DNA from: Bifidobacterium sp.
Lineage (GTDB): Bacteria; Actinomycetota; Actinomycetes; Actinomycetales; Bifidobacteriaceae
Reading direction: 5' to 3'
Assembly (NCBI GenBank): GCA_024104275.1
Contig: JAGGHK010000004.1
Location: 1 to 64,000, forward strand
DNA length: 64,000 bases
Below are positions 25,056 through 34,021 of this stretch, in pieces. The notes beneath the pieces are model-generated. The model saw only the letters and a program-made list of their open reading frames with translations, was not told the origin of the DNA and did no database searches. The translations under genes were made by a program, and so were the position numbers. Every line of letters starts with the position of its first letter. The stretch's first letter is position 1.

Positions 25056-27818
25056 TTATGACAACTTTCCGGATTTTCCGCTGGCGGTATCGGGGCTATC
25101 GGGACGCGGCATGACCTTGGTCTCTTCGGCGGTATCGTCCGCTACGGCTGCCCCGCTTCTTTTGGCCAGGTCGCCCAACTCCTGTTTGGCGACCTGCGAG
25201 ACGTGCAACGCCTTGTCGGCCTGAGCGGCACGAACCGCCTTCAACGTCTTGGCCGCACGCAACGCCTTGGCCTTCTCGCCTTCGCTCAACGTTTCCTGTT
25301 CGGCTTTCGCCTTCACTGCATTAAGAGCTTCAAGCTTTGCTTTTTTGCCGGAAGCGTCCACCTTGCTCTTTTCGTTCCTCGTGGCATTTGTGCGGGATTC
25401 CTTGGATTCGACGCGACGCCTGCTGGCACGCAGCGCGACACGCTTCAGGCGCGGGGGACGGCGAGTGGAGACGAAGAGCGGCTGCACCTCGACCACCGGG
25501 TTGTAGGGAGCCAGGCCGAACCACTTGACCGGCGAACCGGCCACGCGACGGATGGAATACTTCATCTTCAGGCTCAGCGACTCGCGGGCCGTCAGCTTCG
25601 ATTCCGGCATCAGGGCCTTGTGCACCAAGACGTAACGCACGGTACCGATGTCAGGGTCGGCGTCCACCTTCGGATAGACCGACTTCTGCTCCGGCAAATC
25701 TCCGGAAGCCGACAGATCGTGCATGATCTGATGAATATAAGCCGGAATCGATTGCGAGACCTTGAAACCGAGTTTGATACGCACGCGGAAGATATAGTCC
25801 GTACCAAAGTCCTCGACCGAATACTCGCGGGTGAACGGCTCGTCGGTCGTGACCACGGAAACGGCCCACCATGCGCGGGCGCGCTTCGGGTGGTCGGCGA
25901 AAATCGAGAAGAAGATATCCGTATCGAGGCGGTGCATCTCCCAATCGGAAGTCAGGTAGACGATGTTGTCGGCGAAATACGGAACGCGGAAATCGTCATG
26001 TAATTTCGCGAGCGCGGGCTTGAAGTCACGCGGCTTCATATGGCGACGCTGCGAACGCTCGATCTTGGTCGCATCGTTCCACGTGATCATGATCAGGAGG
26101 ATCAAAGCCGTAAGCAACATGGTGAACCAGCCGCCGTGCAGGAACTTCGCCATGGAAGCGACGAAGAACAGCGTCTGGATGGCGATGAAGACCACAAAGA
26201 AGATGCTGGCGAGCACACGATGGTGCTTGAACCAGATATAGACGGTGAGCAAGATCGTCGTGGTAATCATCGTGACGGTGAGCGCCAAGCCGTAGGCGGC
26301 GGAAATGTGCTCGGAATCCTTGAAGAGGGCCAGCACCGAAAGCGTCGCCACGCACAGCACGACGTTGACCACGGGAATGTAAAGCTGGCCGCGCGTACGG
26401 GCCGGGTAACGCACCTGCAGATGCGGCATCCAGTTCAAGCCGGTGGCTTCTGAGACCATCGTAAAGGCGCCGGTAATCAAGGCCTGCGAGGCGATCACGC
26501 CGGCGGCCACGGAAAGGATGACGCCGACATAGCGCACGTTCGGGCTCATCATCTCGAAGAACGGGTTGACGTTGCCGAGTGAGGCATTGCCTTGGTTCCT
26601 GAGCATCCATGCACCCTGGCCGAAGTAATTGAAGACCAACGCCACGAAAATGAAGGGCCAGGTGAAGTAGATATTGCCACGGCCGACATGACCCATATCG
26701 GAATACAGCGCCTCGGCGCCGGTGGTGGAAAGGAAGACCGTACCCATGATGGCCAAGCCCGCCAGGTTGTGCTTGCTGAAGAGGAACTGGATGCCATAGA
26801 CCGGGTTGATGGCCGCGAAAATGCTCCAGTCACCGCTGATGTTGACGATGCCGGTAATCGCGAGGAACACGAACCAGACCATCACCACTGAGCCGAAGAC
26901 CTTGCCAATGCGCTCGGTGCCACGCGACTGCACGCAGAAGAGCAGGACAATGATGACGACGGTGATAATGAGGGTGATATTGGTGTTTTCGTGGAACACC
27001 GGCTCAAAAAGCGGGATGGTCTTAAGACCTTCCACTGCCGAGGAAATCGAGACCGCCGGGGTCAACACGGAATCGGCCAGGAACGCCGCACCGCCGAGCA
27101 TCGCGGGGATCACCAGCCATTTGCCGTGGTGGCGAATCAACGAGAAGAGCGCGAAGATACCGCCCTCGCCCTTGTTGTCGATGCGCATGGCGACGAGCAC
27201 GTATTTGACGGTCGTGATCAGCGTGATCGACCAGAAGACCAGTGAAAGGAGGCCGAGAACCGCCGGGCGGTCGATGTTACCGAACCCACCCTGACCAGCG
27301 ACGAACGCCTGGGAAGTGTAGAGCGGAGACGTGCCGATATCGCCGTAGACCACGCCGAGCGCGACAATGGCCATGCCGAGGGTGACCTTGTCCTGGCTGG
27401 ACTGCATCTTGCGCCACCAGCGGCCGATCGGGCCGTGCGCGGAGGCCTTGGTCAGCTTCTTGGCCTCTTCCTCTTCCTCCTGCTCGTGCTTGGCGATGGC
27501 CTTGCGCTCTTCATAGGTCAACGTGTCACGCGAGACCTTGGGGGCGTTGGTGAAGGTATCGGCACGCAGCAGCGCCTTCTTCTCCGCGCTCACCGCACGC
27601 TTTTCGGCCCTGAGGGCCTTCTCCTCGGCGCTGACGGCTTCCTTCTGCGCCTTTGAGGCGGCCTTGCTCGCCGAAGTGCTTTCTTCTTCGAGTTTGCGAA
27701 CGGCCTTCTTCTCTGTCGGCTGCTTGCCTTTTACGCTATTTTCGGATTTACCTGTTCTGCGACGACCATTCCTTCGGTTTTGAGGCTGCTTTGTCTCGCG
27801 ATCCTGCGATTGCGCCAT
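25056..27818 (-). CDS. kup: Kup/KUP-family potassium uptake transporter, copy 2
   Basis: 920 residues. The same core as copy 1 begins near 145, with GVVYGDIGTSPLY at about 155-167. The N-terminal extension is shorter (about 145 residues, with AEEKALRAEKRAVSAEKKAL near 64-83). There is also a long Ala/Lys/Glu-rich C-terminal tail (about 795-920). Between these the two proteins are nearly identical, including long stretches of identical DNA. A recent tandem duplication or gene conversion is the natural explanation. Different affinity or regulation of the two pumps is possible but not shown. Confidence 0.9.
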   Translation of the reverse strand: MAQSQDRETKQPQNRRNGRRRTGKSENSVKGKQPTEKKAVRKLEEESTSASKAASKAQKEAVSAEEKALRAEKRAVSAEKKALLRADTFTNAPKVSRDTLTYEERKAIAKHEQEEEEEAKKLTKASAHGPIGRWWRKMQSSQDKVTLGMAIVALGVVYGDIGTSPLYTSQAFVAGQGGFGNIDRPAVLGLLSLVFWSITLITTVKYVLVAMRIDNKGEGGIFALFSLIRHHGKWLVIPAMLGGAAFLADSVLTPAVSISSAVEGLKTIPLFEPVFHENTNITLIITVVIIVLLFCVQSRGTERIGKVFGSVVMVWFVFLAITGIVNISGDWSIFAAINPVYGIQFLFSKHNLAGLAIMGTVFLSTTGAEALYSDMGHVGRGNIYFTWPFIFVALVFNYFGQGAWMLRNQGNASLGNVNPFFEMMSPNVRYVGVILSVAAGVIASQALITGAFTMVSEATGLNWMPHLQVRYPARTRGQLYIPVVNVVLCVATLSVLALFKDSEHISAAYGLALTVTMITTTILLTVYIWFKHHRVLASIFFVVFIAIQTLFFVASMAKFLHGGWFTMLLTALILLIMITWNDATKIERSQRRHMKPRDFKPALAKLHDDFRVPYFADNIVYLTSDWEMHRLDTDIFFSIFADHPKRARAWWAVSVVTTDEPFTREYSVEDFGTDYIFRVRIKLGFKVSQSIPAYIHQIMHDLSASGDLPEQKSVYPKVDADPDIGTVRYVLVHKALMPESKLTARESLSLKMKYSIRRVAGSPVKWFGLAPYNPVVEVQPLFVSTRRPPRLKRVALRASRRRVESKESRTNATRNEKSKVDASGKKAKLEALNAVKAKAEQETLSEGEKAKALRAAKTLKAVRAAQADKALHVSQVAKQELGDLAKRSGAAVADDTAEETKVMPRPDSPDTASGKSGKLS

Positions 27819-27885
27819 GACCTGCCCTCCAAAACGGAAAAGCTGGCACTTCTCCGTTAATACTTTCTCTTCATAGCCCTGCTAA

Positions 27886-27944
27886 CGGGCGCTCTCGTTT
27901 ATCAACCAAAGCGCCAGTTTAGCCTTACAGACTTAATAAACCAA
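27886..27944 (-). promoter_or_regulatory. Promoter and conserved leader motif of kup copy 2
   Basis: On the minus strand TTGGTT (27939-27944) and TAAACT (27916-27921) are 17 bp apart. They are followed by the leader motif TTGGTTGATAAACGAGAGCG, shared with kup copy 1. Confidence 0.55.
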
Positions 27945-28059
27945 AATCGACCTTGGACGACGGATATATAAAGACTTCCAGAATCCGGCTAGATTCCCGC
28001 AAAAGTCAGAAATTGTATATTTCTTACCGAACCGTAGCAAAAATCGCTGGAGATGTCCT

Positions 28060-28154
28060 TTATACGCCGTACACAGCCTTCGTCGTTTGCCGCGTCGCCT
28101 CCGCGACTTCATCTACCGGCAAATCGAGGGTGTCGGCGAGCGCCTGCAGGGTGT
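28060..28154 (-). pseudogene. 3' fragment of a second tatD gene
   Basis: The minus strand encodes TLQALADTLDLPVDEVAEAT followed by RQTTKAVYGV and a stop. This matches the last 31 residues of the intact TatD protein encoded at 32989-33945, with a few conservative changes and high DNA identity. No tatD-like sequence is visible upstream of it. It is a leftover of a duplication or rearrangement of about 5 kb, and its end coincides with the start of other repeats. Confidence 0.85.
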
Positions 28155-28171
28155 GGAGGGGTGCTTACGGT

Positions 28172-28270
28172 GCATTCACACCGTCACGATACGGACGAGG
28201 GCCACTCATGGCAACGGGGACGGCATTGTCGCCGACGCATTCGCGCCGTCACGATACGGACGAGCGCCAC
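28172..28270. repeat. Two 34-bp direct repeats 65 bp apart
   Basis: 28172-28205 and 28237-28270 are nearly identical and both contain CCGTCACGATACGGACGAG, itself partly palindromic (CCGT and ACGG around CACGAT). They lie immediately after the tatD fragment. Their role is unknown. Confidence 0.7.
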
Positions 28271-28306
28271 ACCCGGTCAATAGTTGTGCCACAAATCGGT
28301 CAATCA

Positions 28307-28394
28307 TGTCACAAACCGGTCACTAGTGCCCCAAGACGTATGTTTTGAGCGTGAAAAACCGACGTTAAGGGGCACTAACGACCGGTTTGTGGCA
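28307..28394. mobile_element. 88-bp palindromic element, copy 1 (MITE-like)
   Basis: The ends are inverted repeats: CACAAACCGGTCACTAGTG on the left and CACTAACGACCGGTTTGTG on the right. A second copy of exactly the same length at 36361-36448 matches the reverse complement of this one through the centre. An extra solo end (TGCCACAAATCGGTCAAT, from 28286) precedes copy 1. It encodes no protein. This is the pattern of a miniature transposable or palindromic repeat element. Confidence 0.65.
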
Positions 28395-28485
28395 GTAACA
28401 GCGCGATTCTCATATGGATGAGACGAGGAACATACTTTCCGCGCATCAACTTCATACATCAGAGCGCACGGAACGACGAATACGC

Positions 28486-30752
28486 TCAACACATGCGGAG
28501 GCGACGGCGACGGGCGACATCGACGAGTAGGACCATCGCCGCTGCAGCAAGCGCAGGAAGGAGGATGCGGTGCCACCAGTCGGCCGGGGCATCGCCGCCG
28601 GTCAGGGGCAGTGCGGTGACCACGGGCATCGTCGTATCGAACGTCACCGTTGACGAGACGTTGGGCTCGCCGCTGCCCACCAGCGTCGGTTCGGCCGCGA
28701 CAGGGGCATCCTTCGCCGTCATCTGCGAGTCGCCCTTGAGCAGGACACCAGCGGGAACCGGCAACGTGAAGGTTCCATCGCCGGAACCCGAGGTGGGACA
28801 GGTCGCTCCCGCCACATCAGCCGTCCCGGAATTGCAGGTCAACGTCGTGGACACGGGCGACGAACCAGTCGGCCAGGTCACCGTGACGCTGAAATCGGTC
28901 TCCTTGACACGATTGGATTGCTTGGTGGCATCACCGGAACTCCAAACGGAACCCGACACCGTTCGCGCATTCTTGTCAAACGACGCGCCCGCAACAGCGG
29001 GAGCGACCACATCGGCCTGTTTGCCAGTAGAGAACGCATAATCCGAGTTGCCATCGGAAGTCGTCACCAGCCGTGCCCGGAACACATACGGCATCCCTTG
29101 GCCGACATCATCGGCATCCGACAACGCCGACATCGGGAACGTTGCCGACCAGTCGCATGCAGTTGGCGTACACGAGGTTGTATTGAGAGTCACGTCACCC
29201 GCAGCCGCAGGAGTGCCGACGGTCGGAACCGTTGAAGAAGGACTAGCTTTCGGCATCAGCGCGACCTCAATCGCGTCGCCAGCCTGCAACGCATAGATTC
29301 CGCCACCCTGCGGAACCGTCCCTGAAACCTTCACCTTGCCCGCAACACCGCCGCTCATCCACGGAAACACCAGATCATTCGACACAGTAGGCGTTGGAAC
29401 CCACACACCATACAGCGTCAGGTCTTTCGTAGGCGTATAGGCACTGCCCAAAGAATACTGCGGCGTCGTTGCGTTGGCGCTTTCACTCCACCCAGCCAGC
29501 TTGTAGCCGGAACGAGCGAAACCGGAACCGGAAGACAACGTGACACCCGGATTATCCGGCCATCCACCCTTGACCGCACCAGCTGACCCTGACCCACCAT
29601 TGGCGTTGAACGAGACCTCATAGGGACGGCCATACCATTTGACAACACTCGGCGGGCGAGAGGAACCATTAACTTTTCCCGACCACGAACCGTCTTCTGC
29701 GTCCCACGTGTATCCCCAAACTCCCAGCCCATCATAATCAATCCAAGTAGTTTTCAGCCCCATTCGGAAGAATCTCAATTTCGGAGGACCGTTAAACATA
29801 TAATCGACCTCGACGGCATGACTCACGGTGTCAAGACCTGAAATATCAAGTCTCACCAACTCATGAAGACCATAAAACATAAAGCGCATACTTATTGCAC
29901 TTCGCGTATCCCAATGCGACAAATCTAGAGACTGAAAAGCATTATCCATAAACATATAATCAAATAAAGCAACATTAGAAACATTCCATCCACTAACGTT
30001 TGCGAATGAAAGATAATTGCTTCCCTGAAATACAAATTGCATATTTACGACATGTGAAGTATCCCAACTCTCTAGCCCGTAAATCGCCGTCAAACTGCGG
30101 TCATTGGCAAAAAGCCCATAAAAACTATTGGCCTGACTCGTTATTACCAAATTTGCAACACTCGCTGTCTTGACAGATGTAAATCCGATCCAACCGTTGA
30201 ACAGATTCGAAGCATCGAGAACGGTGACAGGTCTTGACGCACCAACAAACGTCACCGAAGAATCCCTAATCCATGGGAGCACAAAAGCATCAGGATGCGA
30301 CGGTATAGTACCACCATATAAATCAAGCACACAGTCATTCCCACTGACGTATTCCTGCCAATACAATGTCGACCCGTTATACGTCCAAATATGCTGACCA
30401 GGCTGATTGCACGTAACACCCTGCGGCGAAACCACCGGCGTGGTTTGCGGTGGATCGGACTGGGAGCCTACCGGCGCGGAATCATCCGCGGTCGAGGAAC
30501 CAGGCCGATTGGCACCCCCCCGCTTGAATTTCCACCAACAGAAGGCACGGAATTTGAAGCAAGGGAAGAACCTCGCCAAGATGTGGATGGTGAGGGCGCT
30601 GACTCCGATGACAAATTCTCAACAGAAGATCGCGAAGATGCGGATGTGTTCGGCATCTCAGACGCAAACGCGGCAGTCGGGGCAACGCCAAACGAGACAG
30701 CCACCGCGACAAGCGCTGTCAGCAGCTTGCCGGCCATTCCACGCATACCCAT
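28486..30752 (-). CDS. LPXTG surface protein gene, out of frame at a G7 tract (candidate phase-variable)
   Basis: From the ATG at 30752, with AGGGGAG 6 nt upstream, a signal peptide (GKLLTALVAVAVSFGVAPTA, cut after AFA) leads into a Ser-rich segment. This frame stops at 30468. The rest lies in another frame, open from about 30579 to 28486. It has BspA/DUF285-type repeats (WDTSxxxxMxxxF), an InlB/Flg_new repeat (SFNANGGSG to LTLYGVWV), Ig-like modules, and a C-terminal LPLTGG, hydrophobic helix and RRRR tail for sortase anchoring. The frames meet at seven Gs (30515-30521). One extra G would give a continuous 755-residue protein. It is probably an adhesin in the OFF state. Confidence 0.8.
30515..30521 (-). 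repeat. G7 homopolymer tract at the frame switch
   Basis: Seven consecutive G on the coding strand lie exactly where the signal-peptide frame and the surface-domain frame overlap. G8 (or G5) restores the frame. The distance from the start at 30752 to the stop end at 28486 is 2267 bp, one short of a multiple of three. Confidence 0.8.
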
Positions 30753-31055
30753 ACCAGACTCCCCTTGCACACATCGCAGTCACTACACCAAACAACTCTG
30801 TAAACGGTAACCACTTAATACGATACCACGCACACCTGTCACACCAATATACACAAAGCCGGCCCCATTTTGCCCTACACTGCCCAATAAAAACACGAAC
30901 GACATTTGGATAAGCACGATACCAAAGAATTCATCGGATGGGACCAACTTCTACAGCCTTGGCAACCGAAGAAACCGGCAGCAATCCGACAAGCAGCCAA
31001 ACAATCTACCAGTCAAACAGGCGATTACATGTTTCCGACCCTCATCGCCGGGCTA

Positions 31056-31149
31056 TCCTGCGGGAAACAAGACAATCCCTCTGGAAAACGTACACTTTAC
31101 GGCCCCAAAACGTACGAAAACCAGCGGAACTGTCTTGTTACCCGCAGGA
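31056..31149. repeat. 94-bp imperfect palindrome
   Basis: TCCTGCGGGAAACAAGACA (31056-31074) pairs with 31131-31149 with one mismatch, and inner words CTGG/CCAG and CGTAC are also symmetric. It lies between the surface-protein gene and the DUF234 ATPase gene. It is unlike the 88-bp element in sequence. The rest of the 30753-31198 gap shows only the likely promoter area. Confidence 0.6.
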
Positions 31150-31198
31150 TTGTGGTATCAGCAGCGGGACGAGGCCTATAAACTTTCGGCCGGCCAGC

Positions 31199-32632
31199 TC
31201 ACAGCCCCATGTACAATTCATCGGTCGCGACGAAACGCATCTCGTCGCCTTGCCCATAGCGTTTGCGCGTGGCGGCACTCACCGGACGCTTGCTGAACAG
31301 TATGCATTGCGTACGGGCTGGCGTAAACCCCGGCACAAGCCCCATCCGCCCACGCAACTTGCCTATCGCTTCAGACGCATCAAATGTATTGCGCCACTTG
31401 CATTCACCTATCAGCAAACGCTTGCTTTCAGGATTCGCGGCCACCACATCGATATCGGTCTGCTCATGGGCCACCGGGTCGTTGCCCCACCACTTGCCAA
31501 ATCTCGTGGCGGGAAACGGAAGAACCGACGTCCCAGCGAACCGCAGCAGCCATTGCAGGCAAATCTGCTCGAACCACTGGCCGGCATACGTTGAGAACAC
31601 TTCTCCAAACGCCGAGCTTTCCATGTCCTCACGTCCCCTTCCACTCTCGATCGAGTCGATGTTCGTCCCCACAAAACGGAACCAGTAAGCGAAAAAGGGA
31701 TCGGCGATGATATACATTCCTTTGTGCGATTTCACCGGATTCTCGCCAAATGGAACAATACGTACGACCAAACCCAAATCGACGAGCATATTCAGATACC
31801 TGGCGACATTCGCGACGCTCACGCCAGCGTGTTCTGCAATGCGCTTCGGAGTCGAGTTGCCGCCGGCAACCGCCTGCAGCACAGAGAAGTACGAAGCCGG
31901 CTCCCGCGTCTCCTCGCGCAGCAACATCATCGGTTCCTCATACAGAATGCCAGCTTTTCTGAACATCAGATTCGCTACATTGCGCTTCAAACCCAATGAG
32001 GGACGAAGCTGGGCCAAGTAGTACGGTGTTCCACCGAAGATAGCGTAATATTGGACACGCTCCTCATTGGAGACATTTGGCAGGAATCGAGCGGCATCAT
32101 AATAATCAAAAGGTTTCAGCTTGATCTGACCGGTTCTACGCCCATATAACGGGCTTTTGCCACCAAGCACCTCGCTTTCCATAAACCCTTGATTGCTGCC
32201 AGAAAGTATCATCATCATATTGGAGTTCTTAAAACCATGATCAATGGCTATCTGCAAAACAGAAGGCAATGTGGGATCGGCCTGCGCCGCATACGGGAAC
32301 TCGTCAAAAACGAAGACGAAGCGCTCCTTGCCTTGTGCCTGACCACCTTGCGTCAGCTGCACGAAATACCGCAAGGCACTCGACCAATCCGTGAACGCAG
32401 GCAGCTGGGGGACATCAAAGAATGCATACATCGCCCTTGAAAACACCTCCAGATTCAACTTGGTGCTCTTCTGCGTAGCGGTAAAATAGAACGCTCGTTT
32501 CTTTTCGACGAATTTGTCGATCAACGATGTTTTACCCACACGCCGACGGCCATACAGCACCATCATCTCGAATCGCTCACTTTGATACATGTCATTCAAA
32601 GCCTCAAGCTCGTCCTCCCTGCCCACAAACAT
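31199..32632 (-). CDS. AAA+ ATPase with C-terminal DUF234 nuclease-like domain
   Basis: 477 residues from the ATG at 32632. A GTG 15 bp upstream is possible, but MFVGREDELEAL is the usual family start. Walker A is LYGRRRVGKTSLI and Walker B is FVFVFDEFPY, followed by a sensor-like SGSNQGFMES. A winged-helix region (TPKRIAEHAGVSVANVARYL) follows. The C-terminal DUF234 part (about 330-475) holds QTDIDVVAANPESKRLLIGE with CKW, resembling the D-ExK core of restriction-like nucleases. The role of this family is not established. Links to mobile or defence functions are only suggested. A triple repeat precedes the gene. Confidence 0.8.
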   Translation of the reverse strand: MFVGREDELEALNDMYQSERFEMMVLYGRRRVGKTSLIDKFVEKKRAFYFTATQKSTKLNLEVFSRAMYAFFDVPQLPAFTDWSSALRYFVQLTQGGQAQGKERFVFVFDEFPYAAQADPTLPSVLQIAIDHGFKNSNMMMILSGSNQGFMESEVLGGKSPLYGRRTGQIKLKPFDYYDAARFLPNVSNEERVQYYAIFGGTPYYLAQLRPSLGLKRNVANLMFRKAGILYEEPMMLLREETREPASYFSVLQAVAGGNSTPKRIAEHAGVSVANVARYLNMLVDLGLVVRIVPFGENPVKSHKGMYIIADPFFAYWFRFVGTNIDSIESGRGREDMESSAFGEVFSTYAGQWFEQICLQWLLRFAGTSVLPFPATRFGKWWGNDPVAHEQTDIDVVAANPESKRLLIGECKWRNTFDASEAIGKLRGRMGLVPGFTPARTQCILFSKRPVSAATRKRYGQGDEMRFVATDELYMGL

Positions 32633-32711
32633 GATCGTGCCTTTCACTCGTGCTTCAGACCGGCAATCGCACAGTCCTCTTTCATTTATCTCGACAATAG
32701 GATTATAGCAG

Positions 32712-32761
32712 AACTTCGGTATACCTAACTTATGTATACATAACTTCGGTATACCAAAGTT
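32712..32761. promoter_or_regulatory. Three tandem 15-bp operator-like repeats
   Basis: AACTTCGGTATACCT (32712-32726), AACTTATGTATACAT (32727-32741) and AACTTCGGTATACCA (32742-32756) are consecutive without gaps and end in AAGTT. Each contains a GTATAC palindrome, and the middle unit extends to TTATGTATACATAA. They lie 80 bp before the DUF234 ATPase start. A cooperative repressor array is likely. Confidence 0.6.
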
Positions 32762-32893
32762 CTTTGCAGAAATACTGAGCGCATCGCCGCCGGCACATCA
32801 GACCGTCGAAGGGTTTACCGTGTTACCGCTACGTGATTTTGAAGGGAGAAAACAGTTCGTAGAAAACGACTCAAGGTATGACCTGAGTACGGT

Positions 32894-32946
32894 CCAAGAG
32901 TGCCCTAAGCCTGACCTAAGCATGTCCCAAGAGTGCCCTAAGCCTG
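32894..32946. repeat. 20-bp direct repeat, period 33 bp
   Basis: CCAAGAGTGCCCTAAGCCTG occurs at 32894-32913 and 32927-32946 between the DUF234 gene and the tatD stop. The function is unknown. Confidence 0.65.
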
Positions 32947-32988
32947 CTTCGAAGGCGACCCATAATCGCAAACCCATACAACCGGGCT

Positions 32989-33945
32989 TTACACGCCGTA
33001 GACGGCCCGCGTGGTGCGGCGCGTCGCCTCCGCGACTTCACCTACCGACAAATCAAGGGTGTCGGCGAGCGCCTGCAGGGTGTAGGGAATCATGTATGGC
33101 GCGTTCGGACGGCCACGGTAGGGCATCGGGGTCAAGTAAGGAGCGTCGGTTTCGACCATGATGTGGTCGAGGCCCACAACAGCCGCGGACTTGCGGATTT
33201 CCTCGTTGCCCTTGAAACTTGAAGCGCCGGAAAAGCTCAGGTACCAACCCTGTTTGCGCGCGATTTCGGCCAGCGCCGTGTCGCCGGACCAGCTGTGGAA
33301 GACGGTGCGTTCGGGGCTTCCGTCCTTGAGCAGCGTTTCGATGACCTCTTTGTGCGCATCGCGGTCGTGAATCTGCATCGGCAGGTTGAGCTCCTTCGCC
33401 AAAGCGATATGCGCGCGGAAGGCGTCGCGCTGAATTTCCATCGCGGCCTCGCCGGTGCGGAAGAGGTCCATGCCGGTCTCGCCGATGGCGACCACCTGCT
33501 CGGGGTATTCCATGGCCAGACGATGAACTTCTGCGAGCGCGTCCTCGAAACTCACGTCATGCCAGGGCTGGTATTTGAGCGGCAAACCGTCGGGGCCCGG
33601 CACTCCCCGATGGCCGTGGAGCACGGCTTCGTTCGGGTGAATCGCCAGCCCTGCATGCACGGTGCCCGGATGGTCGAGCGCCATCTGCACCGCGACCTTG
33701 AGATTAGGCAGCTCGCAACCCACGTCTATGACGCCTTCCACCCCGACGGCTGCGGCCTGGTCCAGAATCTCGTCGACGCTATACACGGGCACCGGCGGCT
33801 GGTCGCGCTCGATGGCTTGCCGGTTCATCTCGCGCGCAAACGGCACCACGCTCGCCACATGCGTATGGTCGTCCATCACGTGCACCCCGTTCGGCAGCGC
33901 TTGTGGCGCCGGTGCCCAGCTTCGGTCCCGATGTTTCTTGCTCAT
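32989..33945 (-). CDS. tatD: TatD-family metal-dependent deoxyribonuclease
   Basis: 318 residues from the ATG at 33945. A TTG three codons upstream is less likely. It is a TIM-barrel hydrolase with metal ligands in DDHTHV (the DxHxH motif), IGETGMDLF, MQIHDRDAH, and VETDAPYLTPMPYRGRPN near the C-terminus. TatD enzymes trim 3' ends of DNA during repair. An insertion around HPNEAVLHGHRG to KYQPWHD is normal for actinobacterial members. A degenerate copy of its last 31 codons lies 5 kb away at 28060. Confidence 0.92.
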   Translation of the reverse strand: MSKKHRDRSWAPAPQALPNGVHVMDDHTHVASVVPFAREMNRQAIERDQPPVPVYSVDEILDQAAAVGVEGVIDVGCELPNLKVAVQMALDHPGTVHAGLAIHPNEAVLHGHRGVPGPDGLPLKYQPWHDVSFEDALAEVHRLAMEYPEQVVAIGETGMDLFRTGEAAMEIQRDAFRAHIALAKELNLPMQIHDRDAHKEVIETLLKDGSPERTVFHSWSGDTALAEIARKQGWYLSFSGASSFKGNEEIRKSAAVVGLDHIMVETDAPYLTPMPYRGRPNAPYMIPYTLQALADTLDLSVGEVAEATRRTTRAVYGV

Positions 33946-34021
33946 GGTTTTCAAGTCTAACGGGTCCCGTAACAGAACAATCCCACAAAGGCCAAGAATT
34001 CTGCGGTTTCCAGACGCTCGC

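Noticed and set aside
30906-31181. 91-codon plus-strand ORF
   Set aside because: It has a TTG start, no ribosome binding site, no recognisable domain, and runs through the 94-bp palindrome.
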